The notes under the pieces are model-generated. The model was not told the DNA's origin. It worked only from the letters and a program-made list of their open reading frames with translations, and did no database searches. Below, in pieces: positions 9,739 through 19,167 of a stretch of 64,000 nt of DNA. The stretch is taken from contig NZ_JAAABI010000001.1 of NCBI RefSeq assembly GCF_009903685.1, positions 806,001 to 870,000 of the forward strand. Direction: 5' to 3'. The position numbers and the translations under genes were made by a program. Within the stretch, counting starts at the first letter, position 1. Each line of letters begins with the position of its first letter. The DNA comes from Flagellimonas ochracea (GTDB lineage: Bacteria > Bacteroidota > Bacteroidia > Flavobacteriales > Flavobacteriaceae).

Positions 9739-9792
9739 TTTATATTTTTCTTAACATATAATAGCCTCTTTAATTAGCTAGTTTTGCAGCAT

Positions 9793-10095
9793 ATGAAGCA
9801 AGTAACAAGAGTATTTGGTGTTCTGCTCTTCGTCTCCTTGATGTTGCTCAAGGTAAGTGCTCTTCATGTCTACTCCCACCAAGATGATAAGGGTGACACC
9901 ATTGAAAACTGTCAAATCTGTAACATTCTTGCTGAGAACCAAACGGCTGAAGTGCCGTTGGCATCAACTTCGGACTTTACCGCAGTTCTCATACCAACAA
10001 TCACGATTGAAGTTGTTTATGAACAACCCGTATTCAAGAGACAGCAACATACACTGCATTGTATTTCCCGTCCACCCCCTACTGGTAGCGTCTAA
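9793..10095 (+). CDS. Small exported protein with a His/Cys motif preceding a TonB receptor
   Basis: A 100-aa protein with a signal peptide (MKQVTRVFGVLLFVSLMLLK...). The mature part begins with HVYSHQDDKGDTIENCQIC: two histidines and a CxxC pair, then a low-complexity tail. Similar small H...CxxC proteins (DUF2946-like) accompany metal-uptake receptors, so a role in metal binding or sensing is plausible but inferred. The motif TAGTTTTG at 9779-9786 matches the -7 consensus but would leave almost no leader. It lies 67 bp before the TonB receptor gene and is probably in the same operon. Confidence 0.65.
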   Translation: MKQVTRVFGVLLFVSLMLLKVSALHVYSHQDDKGDTIENCQICNILAENQTAEVPLASTSDFTAVLIPTITIEVVYEQPVFKRQQHTLHCISRPPPTGSV

Positions 10096-10162
10096 ATTCA
10101 TTTGACCCGTTTGGCTTTCCTATAGAAAGCATTACCAGAATTACATTGTTTATTGAACAAAT

Positions 10163-12562
10163 ATGAAGCAATCGCTTTTCGCCATACTAGTGGCAATACT
10201 TCCTTTTATTGGATATTCCCAGGACTGTGACAATGTTCTCGCAGGTCAGGTTATTGATTACCATTCTAAAACTCCCTTGGAAAATGCCACGATCTTGGTT
10301 ATAAATAACCAATTGGAGGTAAAAACTGATCTCAAAGGAAAATTCAAAATCGAGAATTTATGCACAGCGTCTTATCAGTTGCAGGTTTCCCATCCTTCGT
10401 GTACTACTATAGTTCAAGAAGTACAAGTAGATGGAGTTACTTGGGTGGACATTAAACTGGAACACCATCTTGAAGAGTTGGATGAAGTAAAAGTGGTCGG
10501 TGATATCATAAAAGATAAAACCAATTCTGCACAAGAAGAAACGCTTGCCCTAGGTGCCATTGAAAGTTATAGCTCTGGAAGCTTAGGGGACGCTTTGCGC
10601 GATTTGGGTGGAGTGTCGTCCCTGAATACAGGTTCCAACATTGTTAAACCCGCTATTCATGGATTAAATGGGAGTCGAGTCTTAATTTTGAATGATGGCG
10701 TCCGTATGCAAGATATGGAATGGGGTGATGAACATGCACCAAATATCGACATCAACGCAGCTGGTTCTGTTTCCGTCATTAAAGGTGCCTCAGCGCTTCA
10801 ATATGGGGGCGATGCCATCGGTGGGACCATAGTTATGGACCTTGCTAGAGTTCCCTTGAAAGATACCCTGTATGGGAAAACGATTATTAATGGCATGACC
10901 AACGGAAGAGGAGGAAGTGTTGCGTCATCGTTGACCCGTGCCTTTGGCAATGGTTGGTTCGTCAAAGTACAGGGAAATTATAAACGATTGGGTGACCAAG
11001 AGGCTCCAGATTATATATTGTCGAACACCGGCGTTAAAGAAGTAGCGGCTTCGCTTCAATTGGGAAAACAACAATTCACATGGGGATGGGACGCGCGATA
11101 TTCTTATTTCAATACCGAAATAGCTATTTTGCGTGCTTCCCACATAGGTAATGTGGACGATTTAATTCGCAGCATCAATAGCGGTGAACCGGAAATTGTT
11201 AGACCTTTTACATACGACCTACAAAACCCGAGACAAGAAGTAACCCATCATTTAGGAAAATTAAAAGTCTATAAACGGTTTGAAGGTCTAGGAAAATGGA
11301 ACATGCAATATGACTTTCAGAATAACAGACGATTTGAATTTGATGTGCGAAGAGGCGAACAAAATGACAGGGCCTCCATCGACTTAGAATTGACCACACA
11401 TACTTTGAACACCGATTTTAAATGGGATGCAAAGGAACAACTGCAATTACATATTGGTTTGTTGGGAAGATATCAAGATAACTTTGCCAACCCCGCTACT
11501 GGTGTAAGACGGCTTATTCCAGACTATGAAAAACTGGATTTTGGTGGTTTTCTAATCGGCGAGTATCGGGTAAACGATGAGCTATTGTTGGATGGTGGTT
11601 TGCGCTATGACTTTACCCAAATTGACGCACAGAAGTTCTATCAAACTTCGCGATGGGAAGAGCGTGGCTATGATGTAGTTTTTCAGGATTTGATTGTTGA
11701 AGATAGGGGCACACAGCTACTTGTGAATCCAGTGTTCGATTATCACAATGTTTCAGTAACCCTTGGTGCCAACTATGCTCCAACGCTCGACACGGAAATT
11801 AAATTCAATTATGCTTTGGCGCAGCGAGCGCCCAACCCCTCCGAGCTTTTTAGTGACGGCCTGCATCATTCTGCTGCACGAATAGAATTGGGGGATTTGC
11901 TAATTGACAGTGAAACGTCGCACAAGCTCATGTTGTCCTATCAAAAAGACTTCAACGCTTGGGGAGTTGCTTTAGAACCTTATGCCAACTGGGTTCAAAA
12001 TTTCATATTGCTTGAACCTACAAGTGTTGAGTTTACCATACGGGGAGCCTTTCCTGTTTGGGAATATCGCCAAACCGATGCGCGGCTTTTGGGTGTGGAT
12101 TTTTCCGCTTACTCCAACTGGACTTCACAATGGAAAACGGACCATCAATTTTCTGTGGTAAAGGGTGCAGATAGAAACAGAAATACAGCATTGATCAATA
12201 TTCCAGCCGCTGACCTCAGGAATAAGCTAACTTATTCCAGACCAGATTGGAAAGATTTTGAAGCGTCTCTGGAAAGTCAGTACGTATTTCGCCAGAATGA
12301 GGTTCCCGACAATATTGTGGTCTTTTCACCTGAACAGCAACAAGAGGTTCTCTTGGAAATAAATACTCCGCCTGAAGCTTATCATCTGTTGACCTTTAGG
12401 TCAAAAATGGAATTTGCAATATCGAAAAAAACAAAGCTGACCACCTCTGTGGCAGTTAATAACCTTTTAAACACCAATTATAGAGAATACCTGAACCGTC
12501 AGCGTTTTTTTGCTGATGATTTAGGAAGAAATTTCCTTTTACAATTAAAATTCAACTATTAA
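10163..12562 (+). CDS. TonB-dependent outer-membrane receptor, possibly for zinc or another metal
   Basis: Outer-membrane beta-barrel importer powered by TonB, 799 aa. It has a signal peptide (residues 1-19), a carboxypeptidase-regulatory-like beta-sandwich domain (about 25-105, GQVIDYHSKTPLENATILV), a plug domain (about 115-230 with HGLNGSRVLILNDG and IKGASALQYGGDAIGG) and a barrel ending in LLQLKFNY with a terminal aromatic. The plug segment with DEHAPNIDINAA recalls ZnuD-type receptors, suggesting a metal substrate; this is inference. Flanked by a small His/Cys protein and a lipoprotein, both probably cotranscribed. Confidence 0.85.
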   Translation: MKQSLFAILVAILPFIGYSQDCDNVLAGQVIDYHSKTPLENATILVINNQLEVKTDLKGKFKIENLCTASYQLQVSHPSCTTIVQEVQVDGVTWVDIKLEHHLEELDEVKVVGDIIKDKTNSAQEETLALGAIESYSSGSLGDALRDLGGVSSLNTGSNIVKPAIHGLNGSRVLILNDGVRMQDMEWGDEHAPNIDINAAGSVSVIKGASALQYGGDAIGGTIVMDLARVPLKDTLYGKTIINGMTNGRGGSVASSLTRAFGNGWFVKVQGNYKRLGDQEAPDYILSNTGVKEVAASLQLGKQQFTWGWDARYSYFNTEIAILRASHIGNVDDLIRSINSGEPEIVRPFTYDLQNPRQEVTHHLGKLKVYKRFEGLGKWNMQYDFQNNRRFEFDVRRGEQNDRASIDLELTTHTLNTDFKWDAKEQLQLHIGLLGRYQDNFANPATGVRRLIPDYEKLDFGGFLIGEYRVNDELLLDGGLRYDFTQIDAQKFYQTSRWEERGYDVVFQDLIVEDRGTQLLVNPVFDYHNVSVTLGANYAPTLDTEIKFNYALAQRAPNPSELFSDGLHHSAARIELGDLLIDSETSHKLMLSYQKDFNAWGVALEPYANWVQNFILLEPTSVEFTIRGAFPVWEYRQTDARLLGVDFSAYSNWTSQWKTDHQFSVVKGADRNRNTALINIPAADLRNKLTYSRPDWKDFEASLESQYVFRQNEVPDNIVVFSPEQQQEVLLEINTPPEAYHLLTFRSKMEFAISKKTKLTTSVAVNNLLNTNYREYLNRQRFFADDLGRNFLLQLKFNY

Positions 12563-12574
12563 ATCATTACTATT

Positions 12575-13129
12575 ATGAAAACAGTAAATATTTTTTCAAT
12601 CTTATTTCTTGCAACATTACTAGTTACGGGATGCTCCGAAGATGACAATACTCCGGAAGAAGTAAATGAAGAGGAAACCATTACTACCTTGATTATTACC
12701 TTGACACCAGCGGGCGGGGGAACGGCCATAACACTTCAATCCCAAGACTTGGATGGTGATGGGCCTAATGCTCCAGTTGAAACCGTTTCTGGAAATCTGT
12801 CAACAAGTACCACCTATTCGGGGTCTGTTGTTGTACTGAATGAAACCGAAACTCCTGCTGAAGACATCACCGAGGAGGTTGAGGAAGAAGCAGAGGAACA
12901 CCAATTCTTTTATGTACCCACTGGAAATATTGCGGGTATCACGTATTCTGACCAGGATAGTGATGGAAACCCAATTGGGATAGAATTTGAACTTACCACC
13001 GGTGCTGCCGGTGCTGCCACGCTAACTGCGACATTACGCCATGAGCCTAAAAAACCAAATGATGGCACCTTGGCCGACGCCGGTGGTGAAACGGATGCTA
13101 CGGCAACTTTTGACCTTACCGTGGAGTAA
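12575..13129 (+). CDS. Secreted lipoprotein accompanying the TonB receptor
   Basis: 184-aa lipoprotein: signal MKTVNIFSILFLATLLVTGC with the lipidated cysteine at about 20, followed by an acidic stretch (SEDDNTPEEVNEEE), the kind of lipoprotein export signal that sends Bacteroidota lipoproteins to the cell surface. The body is beta-rich with DLDGDGPNAP and acidic repeats including EEVEEEAEEHQ. Relatives in flavobacteria are often labelled type 1 periplasmic binding fold protein, but I see no clear basis for that here. It starts 12 bp after the TonB receptor gene, so it is likely a cotranscribed surface partner in substrate capture. Confidence 0.75.
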   Translation: MKTVNIFSILFLATLLVTGCSEDDNTPEEVNEEETITTLIITLTPAGGGTAITLQSQDLDGDGPNAPVETVSGNLSTSTTYSGSVVVLNETETPAEDITEEVEEEAEEHQFFYVPTGNIAGITYSDQDSDGNPIGIEFELTTGAAGAATLTATLRHEPKKPNDGTLADAGGETDATATFDLTVE

Positions 13130-13155
13130 ATAGAAAAAATCATTAAGTGTTGTTC

Positions 13156-13192
13156 AACAGGGCTGGATACTATTTTCAGTCCTGTTTATTTT
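13156..13192. terminator. Terminator between the lipoprotein gene and the convergent 92-aa gene
   Basis: AACAGGGCTG (13156-13165) pairs with CAGTCCTGTT (13177-13186) as a 10-bp stem with one G-U pair, followed on the + strand by TATTTTTTG. It overlaps the end of the convergent minus-strand gene. Confidence 0.7.
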
Positions 13193-13464
13193 TTGTTGGA
13201 GAAAAAATGGGTATACAACCACATAATTGTGAAGGAAGGAACGATATCCATACCTGGGACCAATTCTTCCACAAAGGTGAAAACCCCTGCAGCCTGACCA
13301 ATTCTTCCCTTGTACATGCGAGTCATCAGCCATCCGGCAATAGGTGCCCAAATAACATCGGAGAACTCCCCTATTCCAGGAATGGCATAAGACAACATTC
13401 CGATGCCATCAAATAAGAGCCCTAGAAGGAGGTTTCGATATTTAGGGTCTTTTACTTCCGCCAT
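13186..13464 (-). CDS. Small conserved membrane protein (92 aa)
   Basis: Hydrophobic 92-aa protein with about two membrane spans (residues 10-32 and 38-75). It contains LLFDGIGMLSYAIPGIGEFSDVIWAPIAGW, a glycine/proline-rich segment, and a basic loop MTRMYKGRIG. It looks like a conserved flavobacterial membrane protein; I do not recognise a functional family. It begins 42 bp after folE ends and is on the same strand as msrA and folE, so it may be the last gene of that operon. Confidence 0.7.
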   Translation of the reverse strand: MAEVKDPKYRNLLLGLLFDGIGMLSYAIPGIGEFSDVIWAPIAGWLMTRMYKGRIGQAAGVFTFVEELVPGMDIVPSFTIMWLYTHFFSNKK

Positions 13465-13505
13465 TGTGGAAAAATAGGAATTCCAAGCGAATTGAAGAAA
13501 TTACA

Positions 13506-14105
13506 TTAGGACAAATCGGAACTGATCAACTTGAGAAACTCATTTCGAGTCTCTATTTTTTCAAACTGTCCTCGGAAGCCCGAAGTGGTGGTTACGGAGT
13601 TTTGTTTTTGAACCCCCCTCATCATCATGCACATGTGAGCTGCTTCTATAACTACTGCAACGCCTTTAGGTTGCAAGGTACTGTTGATGCATTCCAAAAT
13701 ATCATGGGTCAATCGCTCTTGCACCTGTAATCTTCGGGCAAAAACGTCTACCACCCTTGGTATCTTGCTCAAACCTACAATGTGTCCATTGGGAATGTAA
13801 GCTATATGAGCCTTTCCAAAAAATGGCAACATGTGGTGTTCGCAGAGTGAATAAACCTCAATATCTTTAATGATGACCATATCATCGTAACTTTCCTCGA
13901 ACATGGCCCCTTTCAATATTTCAGTGGCATCCTGCTTGTAGCCCTGCGTTAAAAAAAGCATGGCCTTGGCAGCTCGTTCCGGAGTATTTACAAGACCTTC
14001 ACGAGTGATATCTTCTCCAATATCATCCACAATTCTGGAAAAGTGTTCCTTTACCTCATTGGTGATTTCAATATTGTATTCTTCTAAATTCTGATATGGT
14101 GACAT
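13506..14105 (-). CDS. folE: GTP cyclohydrolase I
   Basis: Converts GTP to 7,8-dihydroneopterin triphosphate, the entry to folate and pteridine synthesis. The 199-aa sequence contains the zinc and active-site signature [20 protein letters not shown] and the second zinc cysteine in [12 protein letters not shown]. The T-fold domain ends with TRNEFLKLI. Length is normal for bacterial FolE. The start codon lies 3 bp after the msrA stop codon on the same strand, so the two are cotranscribed. Confidence 0.96.
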   Translation of the reverse strand: MSPYQNLEEYNIEITNEVKEHFSRIVDDIGEDITREGLVNTPERAAKAMLFLTQGYKQDATEILKGAMFEESYDDMVIIKDIEVYSLCEHHMLPFFGKAHIAYIPNGHIVGLSKIPRVVDVFARRLQVQERLTHDILECINSTLQPKGVAVVIEAAHMCMMMRGVQKQNSVTTTSGFRGQFEKIETRNEFLKLISSDLS

Positions 14106-14108
14106 ATG

Positions 14109-14666
14109 TTAATTGACTCTATTTATTCTTTTTGCAAAGTATTTGTTCAGTTTTTGGATTTTTGGGTCTATGATAAATTGACAATACGGTTGTTGCCGAT
14201 GGCCATTGTAATAGTTCTGATGCTCCTCCTCTGCCAGATAAAATGGTTTTTCCTCAGAAATAGCGGTGACTATAGATGTGTTAAAAATGCGTTCTTTTTC
14301 CAAGAGGGCAATAAATTCTTCCGCTTCCTTTTTTTGTTCGGGGCTTGTATAGAATATTTCACTTCGATATTGTGTTCCCACATCATTGCCCTGTCTGTTC
14401 AGGGTGGTGGGATCATGTGTGGCGAAAAAAACCTCAAGAAGCTCTACAAATGAAATTTTGGTTGCATCAAAAGTTATTCTAATAGCTTCTGCATGACCTG
14501 TTCGACCAGTTACAATTTCTCGGTACGCTGGATTTTTAATGGTTCCACCTGTATATCCAGAAACTACCTCCTCTACCCCATCCAAACGTTGAAAAATGGC
14601 TTCGGTACACCAAAAACAGCCTCCTGCTAAAATTGCAGTTTCAAAAGAATTATTTTGTTTATCCAT
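14109..14666 (-). CDS. msrA: Peptide-methionine (S)-S-oxide reductase
   Basis: Repairs S-sulfoxides of methionine in proteins. The catalytic GGCFWC motif is at residues 15-20 with Cys17 as nucleophile, followed by TEAIFQRLDGVEEVVSGYTGG, the usual MsrA signature. The C-terminus (YNGHRQQPYCQFII) carries one recycling cysteine. Length 185 aa is typical, and no MsrB domain is fused. No signal peptide, so cytoplasmic. It heads an operon with folE; the -7 element sits only 8-15 bp before the ATG, implying a very short leader. Confidence 0.94.
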   Translation of the reverse strand: MDKQNNSFETAILAGGCFWCTEAIFQRLDGVEEVVSGYTGGTIKNPAYREIVTGRTGHAEAIRITFDATKISFVELLEVFFATHDPTTLNRQGNDVGTQYRSEIFYTSPEQKKEAEEFIALLEKERIFNTSIVTAISEEKPFYLAEEEHQNYYNGHRQQPYCQFIIDPKIQKLNKYFAKRINRVN

Positions 14667-14673
14667 TTAAGTG

Positions 14674-14681
14674 CAAAGTTA
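14674..14681 (-). promoter_or_regulatory. Bacteroidota-type -7 element for msrA-folE
   Basis: The minus strand reads TAACTTTG, an exact TAnnTTTG match ending 8 bp before the msrA ATG. No convincing -33 is visible. The implied transcript would be almost leaderless. Confidence 0.45.
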
Positions 14682-14823
14682 AACAAAGTTTATCATTCCA
14701 GCACTACACCGTAGCACTATTTTGTCGCTATCAGTCGTTACAAAACTAATTTCCTTATTTCAATATCAAACTTTGTCACTTTCGTCGTAATCCTTACTTT
14801 CACCCTGCATAAGCAGTATTTTA

Positions 14824-15486
14824 ATGATAAAAGCGAAAAACATCAAGAAGAGCTATGGGAACCTTGAGGTGTTGAAAGGAGTTGATTTAGAGGTTCAAAA
14901 AGGGGAAGTGGTCTCTATTGTTGGGGCTTCCGGTGCAGGCAAGACCACCTTATTGCAAATATTGGGTACGCTTGATGTCCCATCAAACAAAACGGAAAGC
15001 TCTTTATTGGTCAACAATACTGATGTAACCCAATTGAACGATAAAAATCTGGCTCGATTCAGGAATGACCATATTGGGTTTATTTTTCAATTTCATCAGT
15101 TATTGCCAGAATTTACAGCGTTGGAAAATGTGTGTATCCCGGCTTTTATAAAAAACACTCCTAAAGCTGAGGCAGAAAAAAGGGCCAAAGAACTTTTGGA
15201 TTTCTTGGGATTGAAAGAGCGTTACCATCATAAGCCCAATGCCCTTTCCGGAGGGGAACAACAACGTGTTGCCGTTGCGCGGTCTTTAATGAACAATCCA
15301 TCTGTTATTTTGGCCGATGAACCTAGTGGCAATCTTGATTCAGAAAGTGCGGACAATCTCCATCGACTCTTTTTTAAGTTAAGAGACGAATTTGGACAGA
15401 CCTTTGTTTTGGTCACACACAATAAAGAACTGGCCGATATGGCCGATCGTAAACTTACCATGGTGGATGGATTGATTGTTTCCTAA
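14824..15486 (+). CDS. ABC transporter ATP-binding protein, LolD-like
   Basis: Stand-alone ABC ATPase of the LolD/MacB/FtsE group, 220 aa. Walker [10 protein letters not shown] is at about 37-45. The Q-loop lies in [18 protein letters not shown], the signature is [12 protein letters not shown], Walker B is VILADEP and the H-loop is LVTHNKEL. Sequence and length fit LolD, which powers lipoprotein release toward the outer membrane. No membrane partner gene is adjacent, so the transported substrate is inferred from family only. Just upstream, TTTG-N19-TACTTTCA resembles a weak promoter (about 14774-14804). It is followed after 4 bp by a DUF2400-type gene. Confidence 0.85.
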   Translation: MIKAKNIKKSYGNLEVLKGVDLEVQKGEVVSIVGASGAGKTTLLQILGTLDVPSNKTESSLLVNNTDVTQLNDKNLARFRNDHIGFIFQFHQLLPEFTALENVCIPAFIKNTPKAEAEKRAKELLDFLGLKERYHHKPNALSGGEQQRVAVARSLMNNPSVILADEPSGNLDSESADNLHRLFFKLRDEFGQTFVLVTHNKELADMADRKLTMVDGLIVS

Positions 15487-15490
15487 CGAA

Positions 15491-16255
15491 ATGAACAGCA
15501 CAGAAATCAAGAACTTTCTGGAGGAAAAGGTTGTAAAATACAACCATCCAAAATTCTTGGAAGATGATCCGTTACAAATTCCACATCGGTTCAGCAAAAA
15601 GGAAGATATTGAAATAAGTGGCTTTTTGACGGCTACCATCGCCTGGGGCAACCGAAAAAGTATCATCAAAAATGCCTCCCATTTGATGGAGTTATTGGAT
15701 CAAGCCCCCCATGATTTTGTTTTGAACCATTCAAAAAAGGATCTAAAAAAGCTGGAAACTTTCGTGCATCGTACTTTTAACGGAATGGATTTGGGCTATT
15801 TTGTCACAAGTATTCAAAATATATATGTCAATCATGGCGGATTGGAAACCCTCTTCACGAAGAATCAAGAAGATAAATCATTACAACCCGCCATTAGCAA
15901 GTTCAAGTCTGTTTTTTTTGAACTTCCTCATAACTCAAGAACCACCAAACATGTGTCCGACCCATCCAAAGGTTCTGCCGCAAAACGTATCAACATGTAT
16001 TTGAGATGGATGGTTAGGGACAATAGCACCGGTGTAGATTTTGGGATTTGGAAGAACATAGGTCCTGCTTGCCTCTCCTGTCCTCTGGATGTACACTCTG
16101 GCCGCGTAGCCAGAAAACTTGGGCTCCTAAGGCGAAAACAAAATGATGCCAAAGCGGTTATGGAACTGGACAAAAGCTTGAGAAAATTGGACCCACAGGA
16201 TCCGGTGAAATATGACTTTGCGCTATTTGGCCTTGGTGTTTTTGAGAAGTTTTAA
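15491..16255 (+). CDS. TIGR02757 family (DUF2400) protein
   Basis: 254-aa cytosolic protein of the conserved DUF2400/TIGR02757 type, recognisable by FLTATIAWGNRKSI, the middle segment PSKGSAAKRINMYLRWMVR, and CPLDVHSGRVARKLGLLRRKQNDAKAV. The latter two segments recall the helix-hairpin-helix part of DNA glycosylases, so a nucleic-acid role is suspected for the family, but no activity is established to my knowledge. The ATG at 15491 lies 4 bp after the LolD-like gene, so the two are cotranscribed. Confidence 0.85.
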   Translation: MNSTEIKNFLEEKVVKYNHPKFLEDDPLQIPHRFSKKEDIEISGFLTATIAWGNRKSIIKNASHLMELLDQAPHDFVLNHSKKDLKKLETFVHRTFNGMDLGYFVTSIQNIYVNHGGLETLFTKNQEDKSLQPAISKFKSVFFELPHNSRTTKHVSDPSKGSAAKRINMYLRWMVRDNSTGVDFGIWKNIGPACLSCPLDVHSGRVARKLGLLRRKQNDAKAVMELDKSLRKLDPQDPVKYDFALFGLGVFEKF

Positions 16256-16410
16256 ATCAGGCCCCAAGTGTTAATCTAATTTCAGAGCCTTTTCTATAAA
16301 CTATTTCTGTACTTTATTATGAAATAATCGCTTACCGCGATGTTATATCCTTAAAACCAGAAAGTAAGTCAAATTACTTAATTTTAGGTCGGACCAATTC
16401 AATTACTTAC

Positions 16411-17895
16411 ATGAAAAAAACGTACCTCGCACTTAACTTAATCTTGTTCACCTGCATTTGTTACGCCCAAGAAAGAAAACTGCCTATTGACACTACGGTA
16501 ACCACACAACATGCTGTCACCATAAACGGAACCAACATAAACTACACCGCAACCACCGGTACGCAGCCAGTTTGGGATGAAATGGGCAAACCGATTGCCT
16601 CATTGCACTACACTTATTATACAAGGAACAATGTTCGGGATAGGGCATCAAGACCCTTGCTGTTTTCATTCAATGGAGGGCCTGGTTCAGGTTCGGTATG
16701 GATGCACTTGGCCTATACCGGTCCACGAATCCTTAAAATTGATGACGAGGGCTACCCTATTCAACCTTATGGGGTAAAGGAAAATCCTTTCTCAGTTTTG
16801 GATGTGACCGATATTGTCTATATCAATCCGGCCAATACCGGGTATTCCAGGACCATTCCCGAAAAGGGCGATGAAGTGGACAGGGACAAATTCTTCGGTA
16901 TCAATGCGGATGTAAAATATTTGGCCGAGTGGATGAACACCTTCGTTACCCGAAATAACCGATGGCGTTCTCCGAAGTATATCATTGGAGAAAGCTATGG
17001 AGGCACCCGGGTCATGGGGCTTTCCTTGGCATTGCAAAATCAGCAATGGATGTATCTAAATGGAGTTATTATGGTATCTCCGGCGGACTACAAGGTCATC
17101 CGGGTTGGAGGGCCTGTTTCCAGCGCTTTAAACCTTCCCTACTACACAGCAGCAGCCTGGCACCACAAAGCGCTTAATTCTTCGTTGCAAAGTAAAGATC
17201 TATTGGACGTGTTGCCCGAATCGGAAGATTTCACAATCAACCAATTAATTCCTGCCATTGCAAAAGGAGGGTTCATCATGGCGGATAAACGAAATGAAAT
17301 TGCTGAAAAAATGGCTTACTACTCTGGTTTGGACAAAAAGGACATCCTGGACCATAATTTAGATGTTCCAACCGGCTTCTTTTGGAAAAATCTTTTGAAG
17401 GATAGAGGGTACAATGTGGGGAGATTGGACAGTCGGTATTTAGGGATAGATCGTCAGCTTTTTGGAGAAAGCCCTGACTATCCCGCAGAGCTTACCTCAT
17501 GGCTTCATAGCTTCACCCCGGCCATCAATTATTATCTACAAGAAGAATTGAACTTTAAAACCGACATAAAATATAATATGTTCGGACCTGTACGTCCTTG
17601 GAACAATGAGGATGACAATGTTCGAGATGATTTACGCCAGGCAATGGCACAAAATCCCTATTTGAATGTTCTGGTTCAATCTGGATATTATGATGGTGCC
17701 ACTACTTATTTCAATGCCAAATATACTATGTGGCAGGTGGACCCAAGTGGACGTATGAAAGACCGTTTTGAATTTAGAGGATACCGTTCAGGGCATATGA
17801 TGTACCTTCGTAGAGAGGACCTTAAGAAAGCCAATGACGACCTACGTGTATTCATCCAACGCACCATGACCAAAGGAGAACCCGCAAAATATTGA
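16411..17895 (+). CDS. Exported serine carboxypeptidase-like protein (peptidase family S10)
   Basis: 494 aa, with a signal peptide (MKKTYLALNLILFTCICYAQ). The alpha/beta-hydrolase catalytic triad of family S10 is visible: nucleophile Ser195 in IIGESYGGTR, aspartate in VQSGYYDGATTY and histidine in YRSGHMMYLR. The oxyanion segment FNGGPGSGSVW is at about 87-97. The enzyme would remove C-terminal residues from peptides in the periplasm or outside. It is first of four consecutive genes for exported proteins on the same strand (4 bp, then 4-nt and 11-nt overlaps), so they are probably transcribed together. Confidence 0.9.
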   Translation: MKKTYLALNLILFTCICYAQERKLPIDTTVTTQHAVTINGTNINYTATTGTQPVWDEMGKPIASLHYTYYTRNNVRDRASRPLLFSFNGGPGSGSVWMHLAYTGPRILKIDDEGYPIQPYGVKENPFSVLDVTDIVYINPANTGYSRTIPEKGDEVDRDKFFGINADVKYLAEWMNTFVTRNNRWRSPKYIIGESYGGTRVMGLSLALQNQQWMYLNGVIMVSPADYKVIRVGGPVSSALNLPYYTAAAWHHKALNSSLQSKDLLDVLPESEDFTINQLIPAIAKGGFIMADKRNEIAEKMAYYSGLDKKDILDHNLDVPTGFFWKNLLKDRGYNVGRLDSRYLGIDRQLFGESPDYPAELTSWLHSFTPAINYYLQEELNFKTDIKYNMFGPVRPWNNEDDNVRDDLRQAMAQNPYLNVLVQSGYYDGATTYFNAKYTMWQVDPSGRMKDRFEFRGYRSGHMMYLRREDLKKANDDLRVFIQRTMTKGEPAKY

Positions 17896-17899
17896 TCAA

Positions 17900-18478
17900 A
17901 TGAAGTTAAAAATTTTACTTTCCGTTTTCGTTCTATGTACCCTAGTGTCCTCCGCTCAGGAAATTCCACCAAAGGAATGGCAAATAAAAACCGCTCTTTT
18001 GGCAGTCCCTGCTGACTATCGTGAAGGTGCCAAAGTTTATGGTTACGATTCCAATGGCAATTTTGTGACCTTACGGGAAGGAACTAATGATTACATTGCT
18101 TTGGCCGATGACCCAAAAAAGGAAAAGTTCTCGACCGCTGCCTATCACAGGGAGCTCGATGAATTCATGGCTCGTGGAAGAGAACTGAGAAAAGAAGGAA
18201 AAGATGGCAAACAAATTTTTGACATTCGTGAAAGCGAAGTGAAATCGGGTAAACTGAAGATGCCAGACAAGACAACGCTATGCGTATTTACAGGAACGGT
18301 GAACCCAGAAACCAAGGAGATTGAAAATTCATACGTTCGATATGTTTTTTATATGCCATACGCCACCGGAGAAAGTACAGGCTTGCCCACCACTCCAACT
18401 CCTCCAGGCCATGCATGGTTAATGGACCCTGGAACGCATCGGGCACACATCATGATTACCCCTCCAAAAAACCAATGA
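17900..18478 (+). CDS. Exported protein of unknown function (192 aa)
   Basis: Signal peptide MKLKILLSVFVLCTLVSSAQ, then a soluble domain with AVPADYREGAKVYGYDSNGN, an acidic/basic helical middle (ELDEFMARGRELRKEGKDG) and a conserved-looking end PTPPGHAWLMDPGTHRAHIMI. I do not recognise a family. It lies between an S10 peptidase (4 bp away) and an SGNH hydrolase whose start codon overlaps its stop codon, so it belongs to the same exported-protein operon. Confidence 0.75.
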   Translation: MKLKILLSVFVLCTLVSSAQEIPPKEWQIKTALLAVPADYREGAKVYGYDSNGNFVTLREGTNDYIALADDPKKEKFSTAAYHRELDEFMARGRELRKEGKDGKQIFDIRESEVKSGKLKMPDKTTLCVFTGTVNPETKEIENSYVRYVFYMPYATGESTGLPTTPTPPGHAWLMDPGTHRAHIMITPPKNQ

Positions 18479-19167
18479 TGCGATTTTTCTTAGTTTCAAT
18501 TATGCTACTTTCCTTTTTGTCCGGTAAAAAAGTATTGAGCCAAGATTGGCCAAATCTGGCAAAGTATCAAAAAGCCAATGAAGCAGTTGAAGCTCCACTA
18601 CCAGATGAAAACAGGGTGGTTTTTATGGGAAATTCCATCACGGAAGGATGGCTTGATGCCAACCCCGGTTTCTTTAACAGTAACCCATATATAAATCGAG
18701 GTATTGGAGGCCAGACCACACCCCAGATGCTGCTACGATTTCGACAAGATGTGATTGAGCTGAAACCAAAGATCGTGGTGATTCTTGCAGGCACCAATGA
18801 TATTGCTGGCAATACGGGTACTATGACCTTGGAACAAATTAGGGACAATATCCTTTCCATGGTGGAGTTGGCAGTAGTCAATGGGATTTACCCAATCGTC
18901 TGCTCTGTACTTCCCGCTTATGATTATCCTTGGCGACAGGGACTTCGACCCAACATCAAAATCCCAAGATTGAACAAAATGTTGGAGGATATGACGGAGA
19001 AAAAGGGTGTTGTCTATTTAGACTATTATACTGCCATGGCCGATAATCGTAATGGCTTACCAGCTGAATACACCACGGACGAAGTGCATTTAACCCCAGC
19101 GGGATATTCTGTGATGGAATCATTGGCGCAAAAAGCAATCAAACAAGTGTTGAAAAATGAAGACTAA
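18475..19167 (+). CDS. Exported SGNH/GDSL-family hydrolase
   Basis: 230-aa esterase or acetyl-hydrolase of the SGNH fold. Block I VVFMGNSITEGW holds the nucleophile Ser, block II is GIGGQTTPQML, block III AGTNDIAGN and block V DEVHLTPAGY supply the catalytic Asp and His. A signal peptide (MMRFFLVSIMLLSFLSGKKVLSQ) follows the start. ATG at 18475 overlaps the previous stop (ATGA); 18478 is the alternative. Homologues often deacylate carbohydrates or lipids. It overlaps the next gene by 11 nt. Confidence 0.85.
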   Translation: MMRFFLVSIMLLSFLSGKKVLSQDWPNLAKYQKANEAVEAPLPDENRVVFMGNSITEGWLDANPGFFNSNPYINRGIGGQTTPQMLLRFRQDVIELKPKIVVILAGTNDIAGNTGTMTLEQIRDNILSMVELAVVNGIYPIVCSVLPAYDYPWRQGLRPNIKIPRLNKMLEDMTEKKGVVYLDYYTAMADNRNGLPAEYTTDEVHLTPAGYSVMESLAQKAIKQVLKNED

